Assembly (NCBI RefSeq): GCF_002812045.1
Contig: NZ_NPEG01000019.1
Span: forward strand, 1 to 56,250
DNA length: 56,250 nt
From: Leptospira haakeii
Lineage (GTDB): Bacteria; Spirochaetota; Leptospiria; Leptospirales; Leptospiraceae
Direction: 5' to 3'
Part shown: piece after piece, positions 35,940-45,457 of the stretch
How the letters are laid out: every line of letters begins with the position of its first letter
How positions within the stretch are numbered: the first letter of the stretch is position 1
The notes under the pieces: model-generated
What the model was told of the DNA's origin: nothing
Database searches by the model: none
Seen by the model: only the letters and a program-made list of their open reading frames with translations
Position numbers and translations under genes: made by a program

Positions 35940-37025
35940 ATGGAAGAAGGTAAACTGAGCAGGAAGGATTTTTTGCGCAGAACGGGAGGTCTACTCGCCG
36001 CGAGTATTGTTCCAATGAGTTTGGTGGAGATTGCCTGTGGAGGAAGAGGGAAGGGCACTCATGAAAAATTTACCTTTGCATTTATATCGGATCCTCACCT
36101 AACACATATTAAAGGAACTAGTTTCGTTCGGAATTTTGATACTGGTTTGAATAAGGCGATCGAAACGGTGAATCTAATGTTCCCGAGGCCTGACTTTGTC
36201 GTATTCGGAGGAGATCTGGCTCAATTAGGAAAAAGAGAAGAGCTCGATCATGGTATGGAGCTTTTATCCAAACTTAAAGTTCCGGTCAAGTTTGTGATCG
36301 GAGAACATGATTATTACTTGGATATGGGAAATTATTGGCAGGATAAGATCAGCAAACTTAATTATTCCTTCGATCATAAAGGAGTCCATTTCGTAGTTCT
36401 GAATAGTATTCTTACTTACGATACTTGGATCAAACGTTGGAAAACCCCTGAAGAAAGGATGAATGAGATGGCTCGTTTGGATAATCCAAATGGATCTCCA
36501 TTTATGGTTGGTGATGATCAGATCGCTTGGTTGAAAAAGGATCTGGAGAATATTAAAAGTGGGACTCCTTTAGTGGTCCTTTCCCATTCTCCATTATATA
36601 AAATTTATAAACCTTGGAATTTTTGGACGGACGACGCAGAGAAGATCCAATCAGTCCTAAGTAGATTTGATAATGTGACAGTCTTTCATGGACATGTGCA
36701 CCAAGTCTTATACAACCAGATCAAGAATATAAGCTTCTATGCGTTGATGTCCACGGCTTGGCCTTGGCCTTATCCGGAAAGTTACACTCAGTCACCACAT
36801 TACATTCCCAAGATGACTGTATTCATGAACCGTCAGGATCCGTTCCATGAGAGAGATGGAACCGGTTGGGCATTCGTAAACATGGATAATGCAAGAGAAG
36901 AAATGCATTATAAACTTTGGGAGAATAAGGATCGGATCGTAAAATACGATGAATCCGCAGGACATCCGGTAGATTCGGCTTATCAAAAGCCTGAATCTAG
37001 AATTCTACCTCAAACACATTATTAG
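35940..37025 (+). CDS. exported calcineurin-like metallophosphoesterase
   Basis: A 361-residue metallophosphoesterase. Metal-binding motifs in order: SDPHL (D-x-H), FGGDLAQLG, GEHDYY (in place of GNHD), LSHSP and GHVHQ. The N-terminus reads LSRKDFLRRTGG followed by a hydrophobic stretch and EIACGG: a Tat-type signal with R-K instead of R-R and a lipobox-like cysteine. AGGAGGAG six bases before the ATG at 35940 fixes the start. The substrate is unknown. It is in an operon with a peroxidase and cytochrome, which suggests a redox or cell-envelope role. Confidence 0.85.
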   Translation: MEEGKLSRKDFLRRTGGLLAASIVPMSLVEIACGGRGKGTHEKFTFAFISDPHLTHIKGTSFVRNFDTGLNKAIETVNLMFPRPDFVVFGGDLAQLGKREELDHGMELLSKLKVPVKFVIGEHDYYLDMGNYWQDKISKLNYSFDHKGVHFVVLNSILTYDTWIKRWKTPEERMNEMARLDNPNGSPFMVGDDQIAWLKKDLENIKSGTPLVVLSHSPLYKIYKPWNFWTDDAEKIQSVLSRFDNVTVFHGHVHQVLYNQIKNISFYALMSTAWPWPYPESYTQSPHYIPKMTVFMNRQDPFHERDGTGWAFVNMDNAREEMHYKLWENKDRIVKYDESAGHPVDSAYQKPESRILPQTHY

Positions 37026-37034
37026 GAGAAACTT

Positions 37035-37478
37035 ATGGACGGTCGGCATACTTTTAGTAATAGATCTAAATCCAAAATTTTATTTGGGATCTACACTTCT
37101 TTTTTCTTTTTGATTTTCGGGACTGTGTCTTTAGTCTTTGGGGATGATTGGGAAAAGTCCAACGAAGATAAATGGAATGCAGCATTTATGGAAACGGTGG
37201 CTCGAGGAGAAAAACTTTTCCATGGGCCTGAATTGGGAGGAAATACTGTACAATGTGCTATGTGTCATCCGAATGCCACCAATACACATCCTGAAACGTA
37301 TCCAAAATTTCAGAAACAGATAGGGAAGGTCTCCACATTAAGGGAAATGATCAACTGGTGTATCCAAAACCCTCTTCAAGGTAAACCTTTGGCGTATGAT
37401 GATCCTAAGATGATTGCATTGGAAGCTTATATCATGTATGAGAGAAGGAACTCTGTTCTGGTTCCCGGAAAACATTAG
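37035..37478 (+). CDS. periplasmic mono-haem cytochrome c (SoxA/TsdA-like fold)
   Basis: A 147-residue c-type cytochrome with a signal peptide (FFFLIFGTVSLVFG) and one haem site, CAMCH at residues 74-78. The C-terminal region (MINWCIQNPLQGKPL, then LEAYIMY) resembles SoxA-like cytochromes. It is a natural electron donor candidate for the peroxidase three genes in the same operon. AGGAG precedes the ATG. Confidence 0.85.
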   Translation: MDGRHTFSNRSKSKILFGIYTSFFFLIFGTVSLVFGDDWEKSNEDKWNAAFMETVARGEKLFHGPELGGNTVQCAMCHPNATNTHPETYPKFQKQIGKVSTLREMINWCIQNPLQGKPLAYDDPKMIALEAYIMYERRNSVLVPGKH

Positions 37479-37489
37479 GAGAAATGAAT

Positions 37490-37957
37490 ATGATCCGATT
37501 TTGTTTGTTTATAGGGATTCTAGCGATTTTATCTTGTCGATCTGAGATTAGCGATTCTAGGTATAAAACGGATCTGGAAAACGGACTCTCTTTATTTGGA
37601 ACCGTAGAAGATATACATGCTGAAAAAGCAATTTCCGTTAAGGAATCTTTTTCTTCAGGAAGTAAGGATTTACTGTACGTTCCCTTCTCCGCTAACGTAA
37701 AACTGAAAGAAGATGTTCGTAACTATGTTCATCATGCACAAGAAGGAAGATATCATAGGGAATATGTTGGTTGGGTAATGCAAAATTCCACAAATAAACC
37801 CGGAACAGAGAAGTTATTACATTTCTCTTTGCTTGCGAATCTGTCTTCTGTTCGTTGGTATGACGCAAAAAGTGGGCAGATCATTCCTTTAAAAGGAGTT
37901 TTGAGATATAAAAAAGAGGGAAGCGAATGGATTTCTTTAGGTGCGTTTGATAATTAA
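37490..37957 (+). CDS. lipoprotein of unknown function in the peroxidase operon
   Basis: A 155-residue lipoprotein (ILSCRS lipobox). I recognise no family; it contains HHAQEGRYHREYVGWV and LLANLSSVRWYDAKSGQII. ATG 37490 is preferred to 37484 because AGGAG is eight bases before it. It is the last gene before a terminator, so it belongs to the operon; a periplasmic accessory role is plausible. Confidence 0.7.
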   Translation: MIRFCLFIGILAILSCRSEISDSRYKTDLENGLSLFGTVEDIHAEKAISVKESFSSGSKDLLYVPFSANVKLKEDVRNYVHHAQEGRYHREYVGWVMQNSTNKPGTEKLLHFSLLANLSSVRWYDAKSGQIIPLKGVLRYKKEGSEWISLGAFDN

Positions 37958-37988
37958 AATTTTTGAATATGCAACACCACAGCATTTG

Positions 37989-38017
37989 ATCCGCAGGTTA
38001 ACTTGCGGATTCTTTTT
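37989..38017 (+). terminator. rho-independent terminator of the peroxidase operon
   Basis: ATCCGCAGGTT pairs with AACTTGCGGAT (37989-38010, one G-U), followed by TCTTTTT. Confidence 0.8.
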
Positions 38018-38049
38018 GCCTTGGGGTCGTATACAACTTTCTATAAGAA

Positions 38050-38724
38050 CTAATGAGAGACCCTTTTGTCACTTCTTCTGCGGGTTGTATCTCCGATCCA
38101 TTGAAATGTTTGGACTAAAGTGATCAGAACGAAAACTGTTGCAAACATTATATCGTCCTCGTATCTGTAATAACCGAATCGGATCGCAAGATCCCCAATT
38201 CCTCCGCCGCCTACAATCCCGGCCATTGCGGAATATCCTAATAAACTGATGATCGTAACGGTAATAGCTGAATAAATTCCTGGCTTCGCTTCCGGTATTA
38301 GAACTTCTTTAATGATCAATGAGAGTTTTGCTCCAGTGGAGACTGCCGCTTCTAAAACTCCTTCCGGAATTTCTCTTAGAGATGTTTCGACTAATCTGGC
38401 TAAAAATGGGATAGCTGCCACGGAAAGTGGAACTGAGGCAGCAAGCGGGCCTATTGTAGTTCCTACCAATGACTGAGTCAGAGGGATCAGTGCTACGAGT
38501 AAGATCACGAATGGAATAGAACGGATCAAGTTGGCCAATACTCCGAGCACTGCATGAAAAAATTTATTTGGAATAAATAGTTTTTTATCAGTGAGATAGA
38601 TCAGAAATCCCAAAGGAATTCCAAATACTAAGGCGGAAGATAGGGAAATCCCGAGCATTAAGAATGTTTGCCCGAATGCATTTACTAGTTCCGGGTATAA
38701 TTCGATCCATTTGGAAAGATTCAT
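38050..38724 (-). CDS. metI: methionine ABC transporter permease
   Basis: A 224-residue MetI-type permease with five or so helices and the EAA loop LEAAVSTGAKLSLIIKEVLI, plus YSAMAGIVGGGGIGDLAIR typical of the D-methionine uptake family. It overlaps metN by four bases. Confidence 0.92.
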   Translation of the reverse strand: MNLSKWIELYPELVNAFGQTFLMLGISLSSALVFGIPLGFLIYLTDKKLFIPNKFFHAVLGVLANLIRSIPFVILLVALIPLTQSLVGTTIGPLAASVPLSVAAIPFLARLVETSLREIPEGVLEAAVSTGAKLSLIIKEVLIPEAKPGIYSAITVTIISLLGYSAMAGIVGGGGIGDLAIRFGYYRYEDDIMFATVFVLITLVQTFQWIGDTTRRRSDKRVSH

Positions 38725-39761
38725 TTGTAAATCTCCTCCACAGTGGCTCCATACCTTACGAATGCAGCTCTGATTGTGTCTGTACTATTATCCGCAGGAT
38801 CTGTTTCCAGATAAAAAACTCCGATTGGTTTCCCTGAAATATATTCAATTTTACTGTGAATGATATTAGGGACATGATTTGTAGCACGGATCACTTTTCC
38901 AAGTACAGGTTCCGTAGCTATCTCGTTTTTTAATACAACTCTCAGTATTCTACCTTCTGTTCTAGCTAAGGTCTCTTCCGGAATAGAATTTGTGAATGCG
39001 TGGCCCGTAAGCTTTTTAGTAATTTCTTGAGAAGGGTCCGCGAACAGGGAATAAACGGAGCCTGTTTCTATCAATTTACCTTTTTCTAATACGGCTACGG
39101 AATTACAGATCTCTCTTACGACGTTCATTTCGTGAGTTACGATAAGTATTGTTATAGAGAATTTTTTATGAATGTCTCTTAAAAGTCCTAAAATAGAACG
39201 AGTAGTTTCCGGATCTAGGGCAGAAGTTGGTTCATCGCATAAGAGCAGGGTCGGATGATTTGCGATCGCTCTTGCGATTCCTACTCTTTGTTTTTGTCCT
39301 CCACTGAGTTGGTTCGGATAAGAATCTATCTTATCTTCGAGTCCTATTAAGGAAAGAAGTTCAGTCACTCTCTCTCGGATCTTTTCTTTTTTCCAACCGG
39401 CAGCTTTTAATGGGAGTGCGATATTATCGAAAACTTTCTTGTTTAAGATCAGATGAGATTGTTGGAAAACCATTCCAACCTTGGATCTGTGATTTCTGAG
39501 CTCTTCTCCTTTTAAATGAGAGATATCTGAGGATTGGAAAAATACTTGTCCTGAGTCAGGTGTTTCTAGTAAATTTGCGAATCTAAGTAAGGTACTTTTT
39601 CCGGCTCCGGTAGTTCCTATGATACCGAAAATTTCTCCCTTATCTATCTTTAAGGAAATATCCTCAATAGAAGGATGCGTAGATTTCGGAAACGTTTTAA
39701 AAACGTTCCGAAATTCTAATATAGTTCCCGAGTTTTCTTTTACTTCCGTTTCCCGAACCAT
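38721..39761 (-). CDS. metN: methionine ABC transporter ATP-binding protein
   Basis: A 346-residue ATPase: Walker A GTTGAGKSTL, signature LSGGQKQRVGIARAI, Walker B LLLCDEPTSALD and the C-terminal NIL regulatory domain (about 265-346) that senses methionine and inhibits transport. Its start lies 22 bases inside the end of metQ. Confidence 0.93.
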   Translation of the reverse strand: MVRETEVKENSGTILEFRNVFKTFPKSTHPSIEDISLKIDKGEIFGIIGTTGAGKSTLLRFANLLETPDSGQVFFQSSDISHLKGEELRNHRSKVGMVFQQSHLILNKKVFDNIALPLKAAGWKKEKIRERVTELLSLIGLEDKIDSYPNQLSGGQKQRVGIARAIANHPTLLLCDEPTSALDPETTRSILGLLRDIHKKFSITILIVTHEMNVVREICNSVAVLEKGKLIETGSVYSLFADPSQEITKKLTGHAFTNSIPEETLARTEGRILRVVLKNEIATEPVLGKVIRATNHVPNIIHSKIEYISGKPIGVFYLETDPADNSTDTIRAAFVRYGATVEEIYK

Positions 39762-40567
39762 TCCGGCTTTTGGAATCCTTTAAAGTCTTTGTCTACGATA
39801 GTTTCGAAGTTTTCAGATTTTACAGCTTCGACTATATCTTTAGCAAATATGCTGTCTTTTTCTGTTTCACGAACTACTATTATATTTTTATGTTCTTCTG
39901 CCAGCTTTTCTAAGATCACTGCTTTTGTCAGATCCAAACCGGATGCAAGTGCGAAATTTCCATTGATCGCAGAAAAATCTGTGCTCTCTAAAGATCTAGG
40001 AAGTTGAGCTGCTTCTAAAGGTAAAAATTGGATTTGTTTTTTATTTTCAGTAATGTCGTTTAAAGAAGCCTTAGTGGGAAGTGCGTCCGGATTTACTTTA
40101 ATAAAGCCTAATTCTTGAAAAAGTTTTAATGCCCTTAGCAAATTGGTCGGATCATTTGGAAGAGCGATCGACGCCTTCTCTTTTATATCCTTAGGGATTT
40201 TGGTTTTTCCCGCAAACACCGACATAGGAGCAGTTGGAATATTTATGATCGCGCTTAACTTTAGATTTTTATCCGCAGTGAATTTTTTTAGATAAGGAAG
40301 ATGTTGGAACAAATTCGCATCTATATCCCCGGAAGCCAGCGCTAGATTCGGTTGTATATAATCGCTGAACTGAACGATCTCTATCTTGTATCCCTTCTTC
40401 TCAAGATCTGGGAAAACACCTTTTTTCAAAAGATCCCCATAAGGCCCGGGGCAAATCCCGATCTTCAAATTTTTTCGATCGCCCGGAAGATTAGGGGCTT
40501 CTTTCTTTCCGCAATTTATAAAAAAAGGAAGAAGGCCAAGTAATATGATAAATAACTTTCGATTCAT
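39740..40567 (-). CDS. metQ: methionine-binding lipoprotein
   Basis: A 275-residue NlpA/MetQ-type solute-binding lipoprotein: lipobox FFINC, then KIGICPGPYGDLLKK and the family motifs DANLFQHLPYL and ALPNDPTNLLRALKL. First gene of metQNI; AGGTG precedes the ATG. No S-box riboswitch is visible upstream; an AT-rich dyad lies at 40642-40670. Confidence 0.9.
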   Translation of the reverse strand: MNRKLFIILLGLLPFFINCGKKEAPNLPGDRKNLKIGICPGPYGDLLKKGVFPDLEKKGYKIEIVQFSDYIQPNLALASGDIDANLFQHLPYLKKFTADKNLKLSAIINIPTAPMSVFAGKTKIPKDIKEKASIALPNDPTNLLRALKLFQELGFIKVNPDALPTKASLNDITENKKQIQFLPLEAAQLPRSLESTDFSAINGNFALASGLDLTKAVILEKLAEEHKNIIVVRETEKDSIFAKDIVEAVKSENFETIVDKDFKGFQKPEWFGKRK

Positions 40568-40641
40568 TGATTCACCTATAGTCGGAATTAGACTAGTCCA
40601 ATGATTTTTAAATCCTGTCTTCTTGGATAGTAGAAAAATCT

Positions 40642-40670
40642 GTTATATTGAATAAAATGTTTAATATAAC
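40642..40670. promoter_or_regulatory. AT-rich dyad upstream of metQ
   Basis: GTTATATT at one end and AATATAAC at the other, 13 bases apart, about 75 bases before the metQ ATG. Possible operator; no regulator identified. Confidence 0.35.
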
Positions 40671-40741
40671 TCGAATTTGCAATTGCCCTCGTTCATTCAA
40701 ATTAGAAGGAGAATCAGGCTTTGGAGGTGGTAGGAACTCCT

Positions 40742-41617
40742 TTATTGCAAGGACTCTGCGTATTCTTTCAGTTTAGACAAGAATCGATCCGCTTCCGGAT
40801 AGGCAAGGTGAAGTGCATCGCTGTCTTCGTAGATATCTTTATGATCAATAAACCAAAGGTATTGAGAAGGAGGGAAGTTTTTTAGAACAGTTTCTCTTGT
40901 CCTGGTTTCTTTCGCTGAGACCAAAATTTCAGGATGCATTGGCATTTCGAAAAATATTGGTCGGACTCCTTTGGCTTCCAATTCTTTCAGAACGGAAGAT
41001 AGATATGTCATTCTCTCATTTAACTTTTTCTGCTCTACCGCAGCACCATACCAACGTTTCACTTCCTGCAAATGTTCTTCTTTTAATCGTTTGGAAATTT
41101 CGAGAGCTTCTTTTTCTTCATTTGGATTAGGTTTTGCTTCTACCGCAAAAAAAAGATCCGTAAATTGGATTACAAATCCTACTGCATAATTCAAGGGTTG
41201 TTTTTCGGATTTGAGAACCGGGAAATTCCTTCTTGTAAAAACGAAAAAAGGCTCAGTATTATCTCGGGAAAATTTTTCATTTTCCTTTACGGAAAGTTGA
41301 TTAACTTCTATCAGAACGAATTTGGGAGAAGTATCCGAATTCTTTAATATAGATAATCCTGTTAGGGCACCTTCTCCGACTAAGGAAAGATTGAACCAAC
41401 CTGAGTTCGGTTTAGGCAACATTCTGTCCGACATGGAAGATCCAACGATCACGAATTTAGAATCTTTTCCTTCGGTCAAAAAACTCTCTACTCGAACTCT
41501 ATTATGCTGCCACCAACTTTGTTTCGGTATTTTATGAGGGGAGAAAAAATATACAAAACTAGAGTATATTCCTAAGAAGATGAGAAAAAAGATAATGAGT
41601 CGGATAAAAAATTTCAT
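40742..41617 (-). CDS. DUF1574-like, SGNH-type envelope protein; partner of the MBOAT
   Basis: A 291-residue protein with an N-terminal membrane anchor, the nucleophile-type motif VIVGSSMSDRM near residue 57 and a C-terminal DALHL. Same architecture as the protein at 1602-2651 and in the same place relative to an MBOAT gene: it begins two bases after the MBOAT stop. The shared layout suggests these are two copies of one O-acylation module with different acceptors or acyl groups. Confidence 0.7.
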   Translation of the reverse strand: MKFFIRLIIFFLIFLGIYSSFVYFFSPHKIPKQSWWQHNRVRVESFLTEGKDSKFVIVGSSMSDRMLPKPNSGWFNLSLVGEGALTGLSILKNSDTSPKFVLIEVNQLSVKENEKFSRDNTEPFFVFTRRNFPVLKSEKQPLNYAVGFVIQFTDLFFAVEAKPNPNEEKEALEISKRLKEEHLQEVKRWYGAAVEQKKLNERMTYLSSVLKELEAKGVRPIFFEMPMHPEILVSAKETRTRETVLKNFPPSQYLWFIDHKDIYEDSDALHLAYPEADRFLSKLKEYAESLQ

Positions 41618-41619
41618 AA

Positions 41620-43029
41620 TTAAAACTGAAAATAGATAAATGCGGCAGAAGGCCCCTTGTTTAAAACGATCAGGAATAGAAGAAATGCATAACCTATATT
41701 CGAGACATTCTCCCTTGTTTCTTCCTGATACTTTTCGTTATACCATCCGTAAAAATGATAGAAGAATACAGGGATCGAAAAGAATATTAAGAATGTACAA
41801 AGTTCCCCATCCGTTCCTAAGCTTAGATTTGTTCCCAATAATTTTAAATATTTAACTGCAGTTTCGAAATCAGGCAAACGGAATAATAGCCACAAAAGAG
41901 AAACACTTAAGAATACAAATCCTGCTTTTATGAAGGAGAAAAAACGATTCTCAGGAAGTTTAAATGGAATATTCTGATCTAAAAATCTTTCGATCAATAA
42001 TAGTAGCCCGTGTCCGATTCCCCAAACCATATACCTCCATTCCGCTCCATGCCAAAGCCCGCCTAAGGCCATGACCAAAAATAGATTTATATAAGTTCGG
42101 ATATTCCCTTTTCTATTTCCACCCAGAGGAATATACAAATAATCCCTGAGCCAAGTGGAAAGGGAAATATGCCATCTTCTCCAAAACTCCGAAAAGTTGG
42201 AGGATATATAAGGAAAATTGAAATTGGTCGGTAACCTGTAGCCGAATAAGAATGCAGTTCCGATCGCGATCAAAGAATATCCGGCAAAGTCCGCAAATAT
42301 CTGAGCGGAATAACCGAAGATCAAAAGTATCAACGTAAGTGTAGAGTGATGAGCGTTATAAGGAAAATCGATAACGAACGTAAGATCATTCAAGTTATCT
42401 GCTATCACAGTTTTTAGAAAGTATCCAAGTATTAATATTTTCGCCGCTGCAATCCAAGGAATGTCCTTGAAATTTTTCGTTTTTATCTGAGGAAAAAATT
42501 CCTTTGCCTTAACGATTGGCCCGGCTACCAACTGAGGGAAAAAATTGATATAGAGAGAGGATTGTAGGATCAGTTTAGGGTAGGGAACCTTCTCCTTGAA
42601 TATGTCGGGACCAATTCTATAAAAGTCCACCACCATGCTGATCCCATGAAAGGTATAAAAAGAAATACCGATCGGAAGAGGGATTAAAAAAATCCAATGT
42701 AGATCCGAGGACCCTGAACTTCCTATGAAAGTTTTTGCGAATAACCCGCTATATTTAAAGAAGAATAATACGCTTAGGTTAAGGACTACACCTAACGCCA
42801 AGACAGCTTTTTTAGATTTGAAATCCGGGGTCTGGATCAGATATACGATACTCGCATTCCAAAAGATAGAGAACAAAAGTAAGATGAGCAACCAAGGATC
42901 GGTGTAAGCGTAAAAATAAAAACTCGCGGCGACTACTGTCAGAAGTTGGAATCTTTTTAGGAAAGGAAGGTAGTAAAGAGTAAAGGTGATTAATAAAAAT
43001 ATGAAAAATCCAAAACTATTAAAATTCAT
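41620..43029 (-). CDS. MBOAT family (AlgI-like) membrane O-acyltransferase, second copy
   Basis: A 469-residue polytopic protein with the family core FWRRWHISLSTWLRDYLYIP, GGLWHGAEWRYMVWG and the final GHGLLLLIERF. It is a paralogue of the protein at 220-1590. A membrane O-acyltransferase for an extracytoplasmic polysaccharide or lipid is expected; the acceptor is unknown. Confidence 0.9.
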   Translation of the reverse strand: MNFNSFGFFIFLLITFTLYYLPFLKRFQLLTVVAASFYFYAYTDPWLLILLLFSIFWNASIVYLIQTPDFKSKKAVLALGVVLNLSVLFFFKYSGLFAKTFIGSSGSSDLHWIFLIPLPIGISFYTFHGISMVVDFYRIGPDIFKEKVPYPKLILQSSLYINFFPQLVAGPIVKAKEFFPQIKTKNFKDIPWIAAAKILILGYFLKTVIADNLNDLTFVIDFPYNAHHSTLTLILLIFGYSAQIFADFAGYSLIAIGTAFLFGYRLPTNFNFPYISSNFSEFWRRWHISLSTWLRDYLYIPLGGNRKGNIRTYINLFLVMALGGLWHGAEWRYMVWGIGHGLLLLIERFLDQNIPFKLPENRFFSFIKAGFVFLSVSLLWLLFRLPDFETAVKYLKLLGTNLSLGTDGELCTFLIFFSIPVFFYHFYGWYNEKYQEETRENVSNIGYAFLLFLIVLNKGPSAAFIYFQF

Positions 43030-43087
43030 GGGAAAGAAAATCTGACTGGTTCAAATTCTTTCCTGGGACCCTTAGGTCAAGAACCTA

Positions 43088-44302
43088 TTATACTTCTCTG
43101 GCTTCCTTCACCAAAAACATTTCGATCTCTCCCTTGTTCTTAGCTTTTATCAATCCTCTGGACTCGCAGATAAAATCTTCTCTCACAAAATGGAATGTAT
43201 CTAAGGAGATGTTCACTTCTCCGGCAACTCCGGAGCTCTCCATACGACTTGCAGTGTTGACTGTGTCTCCCCAAATATCGTAAGCGAATTTTTCGGTTCC
43301 GATCACTCCTGCCACTACGCTGCCGGTATGAATACCCAAACGTAGTTCCCAGGTAGGTAGGCCTTGGTTCTGTCTTTCCATTTTTTGTTTTTTCATGAAT
43401 TGTTGGAATTCCAACCCACAGAAAACCGCATCTCTCGCGTGAGTATTATTCGGTGTAGGAAGTCCTGCGACAGCCATATAAGCGTCTCCGATCGTTTTGA
43501 TCTTCTCTAAGCCGTATTTTTTTGCGATCGTATCAAATTCTGCAAAGAAGAAGTGGAGTTCCTTCACTAATTCTTCAGGACTCATTTTTTCTGCGATATT
43601 AGTAAACCCTGCCATATCAGTAAATAATACAGTGACACTATCATAACGTTTCGGTTGGACGGTATCGTTCATTTTCAGCTCATCCGCGATCGATTCGGGC
43701 AGAATGTTCCGAAGTAGATTGTCTGATTTTTTTCTCTCTATATTCAGGTTTCTACTGAGTATGAAGATAAGTATACCTGTTAGGATCTGGACAAAAATAT
43801 AGTTTCCACCCAGGTCCATATATTCGGCATCTCTGTCTTTTTGGGGGACTATAAAATTCGGATAAAGATATTCGAATATATATAAGAAACCGGTGACAAA
43901 AGCATAAAATGCATAGATGAAAAATATATTATGATTTTTTAATAAAATGGTGGCTATTACGAGTGCGGGAATGAAATAATAATGGTTCCCTCCATTAGAG
44001 CCTCCATGTAGAAACCAAAGAGAAGATAGATATACGAGTATGGTCAGATTTAAAGGCCAGAATAGAACATAATAAATATTCTTAAATCTGGAAAAATAAT
44101 ACATGATAAGTAGAATGGAGCCGGAGATCAGATTTAGAAAAATGACCCGGTGAGAATATTCCGTTGTTTCTTCGAAGATGGAGCCTAGGATATTCAAACT
44201 TCCGTTCACTAAGGAAATAGCATTGAATAATCTATGCTCTAAGGAGTTCTTTTTAGGATCTCCGAAGATCAAATAAATAAGCTGGATTAGCTTTTGTTTC
44301 AT
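43088..44302 (-). CDS. class III adenylate cyclase with six-helix membrane domain
   Basis: A 404-residue cyclase. About six N-terminal transmembrane helices (to about residue 200) lead into a class III catalytic domain: metal aspartates in LFTDMAGF and IGDAYMAVAG, adenine-selecting lysine in EKIKTIGDAY, and the transition-state N/R in NTASRMESS. The residues support ATP over GTP. No cAMP effector is nearby. GGAGAG precedes the ATG. Confidence 0.92.
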   Translation of the reverse strand: MKQKLIQLIYLIFGDPKKNSLEHRLFNAISLVNGSLNILGSIFEETTEYSHRVIFLNLISGSILLIMYYFSRFKNIYYVLFWPLNLTILVYLSSLWFLHGGSNGGNHYYFIPALVIATILLKNHNIFFIYAFYAFVTGFLYIFEYLYPNFIVPQKDRDAEYMDLGGNYIFVQILTGILIFILSRNLNIERKKSDNLLRNILPESIADELKMNDTVQPKRYDSVTVLFTDMAGFTNIAEKMSPEELVKELHFFFAEFDTIAKKYGLEKIKTIGDAYMAVAGLPTPNNTHARDAVFCGLEFQQFMKKQKMERQNQGLPTWELRLGIHTGSVVAGVIGTEKFAYDIWGDTVNTASRMESSGVAGEVNISLDTFHFVREDFICESRGLIKAKNKGEIEMFLVKEAREV

Positions 44303-44380
44303 AAAACTCTCCGGGGTTTGAGAAGTTTAAATATTTAGAGCAGGGATAAACCTTTCATACTTCGGAAATAATTGCAAGCC

Positions 44381-45457
44381 TCAACTGGAAAGATCGGACA
44401 CGATCCTGTCCCCGAAATAAAAATTATACAAAGCCTTTAGGATAGAGACTAGGCCGGCACCTTTTACATTGGATTGTCTGGAAATTCGAAATAAGATCTT
44501 CCATTGGGAGAATAGTATGGAATATCTTTCTCCCCGCGAAAACCTGGGGTCGTATATGTTCGTGGATTCCGAAGTAACTCCGTTCAATTCTACGATATGC
44601 AGGTCCTTTCCTTCTAAAAAATCTTTAAGAGAGTTAAATCGAATATCATATCTGCCAAAATTGAAACCTTTAAAGGAAGAAGAGATTTCATGGATCTTAC
44701 TTTCTAATTCTGGAGTGATCCATTCGGAACCATCCAAAAATAAAGTCCCCTGGCAATGGTTTCCTGCTTCTGAAAGGCAAATGATCTCTCCTAATTTTGG
44801 GATTTTATCCCAAGTTTCGGAAAATCTTTTTTGAAATGTTTCTTTCTGTATTTTAAATCTGGGATGGTTTTCTACTAATTGGGAAAGAGTTGATATTCCA
44901 TTTCCGGCTATCTTAGGAAATACTTTTCTGGTGATAGAAAATATCCTGCCTTTGGATTCATTAGGATATCTATAATAGAAAACCCCAACTTCGAATGGGC
45001 CAGGGTGATATTCTTGGACAATAAGGTCTACGTTTGATTCCAGTAAACATTCTTCCAAATGTTCTAAATTTTGGACTTTTCTGACACCTTGCCCTCTTTG
45101 CCCTGAGTCAGGTTTGAGTATGATCGGAAATTCTAATCCAAATGAATTCATTTTTTCTAAAATAGAATTTGTGTCTTTGGAACCTTTTGGAATTAAAAAG
45201 AATTTTAATACATTCTGAGGATCCAGTTTTCGTAAGATTTGATATTTGGATTCCCCAACAAGCCCTCCGAGATGGATCTCCGGATTAGCCGCTGCAATTG
45301 TTCCAAATCCTAAGGAAGTAATTGAGCCGGATCGAATAGAGCGAATCGATTCATATACAATGTACGGGATCAGAGGAAGATACAATTTCCACGTAGGCCA
45401 GAATTCCATAGGATCTGATTGCCTAAGAAGATCTTGTTCTGTCTGAGTTTCTAACAT
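44381..45457 (-). CDS. ATP-grasp domain protein (carboxylate-amine ligase-like)
   Basis: A 358-residue ATP-grasp enzyme. Visible: PIILKPDSGQRGQGVRKV (nucleotide-binding loop), VQEYHPGPFEVGVFYYR, FNFGRYDIRF and the magnesium-binding VELNGVTSE. The acid and amine substrates are unknown. It starts within the TAATG that ends the DinB gene, so the two are translationally coupled. Confidence 0.8.
   Translation of the reverse strand: MLETQTEQDLLRQSDPMEFWPTWKLYLPLIPYIVYESIRSIRSGSITSLGFGTIAAANPEIHLGGLVGESKYQILRKLDPQNVLKFFLIPKGSKDTNSILEKMNSFGLEFPIILKPDSGQRGQGVRKVQNLEHLEECLLESNVDLIVQEYHPGPFEVGVFYYRYPNESKGRIFSITRKVFPKIAGNGISTLSQLVENHPRFKIQKETFQKRFSETWDKIPKLGEIICLSEAGNHCQGTLFLDGSEWITPELESKIHEISSSFKGFNFGRYDIRFNSLKDFLEGKDLHIVELNGVTSESTNIYDPRFSRGERYSILFSQWKILFRISRQSNVKGAGLVSILKALYNFYFGDRIVSDLSS

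Noticed and set aside
40568..40741. SAM riboswitch before metQ
   Set aside because: I looked for S-box-like paired elements and a terminator and saw only a simple AT-rich dyad.
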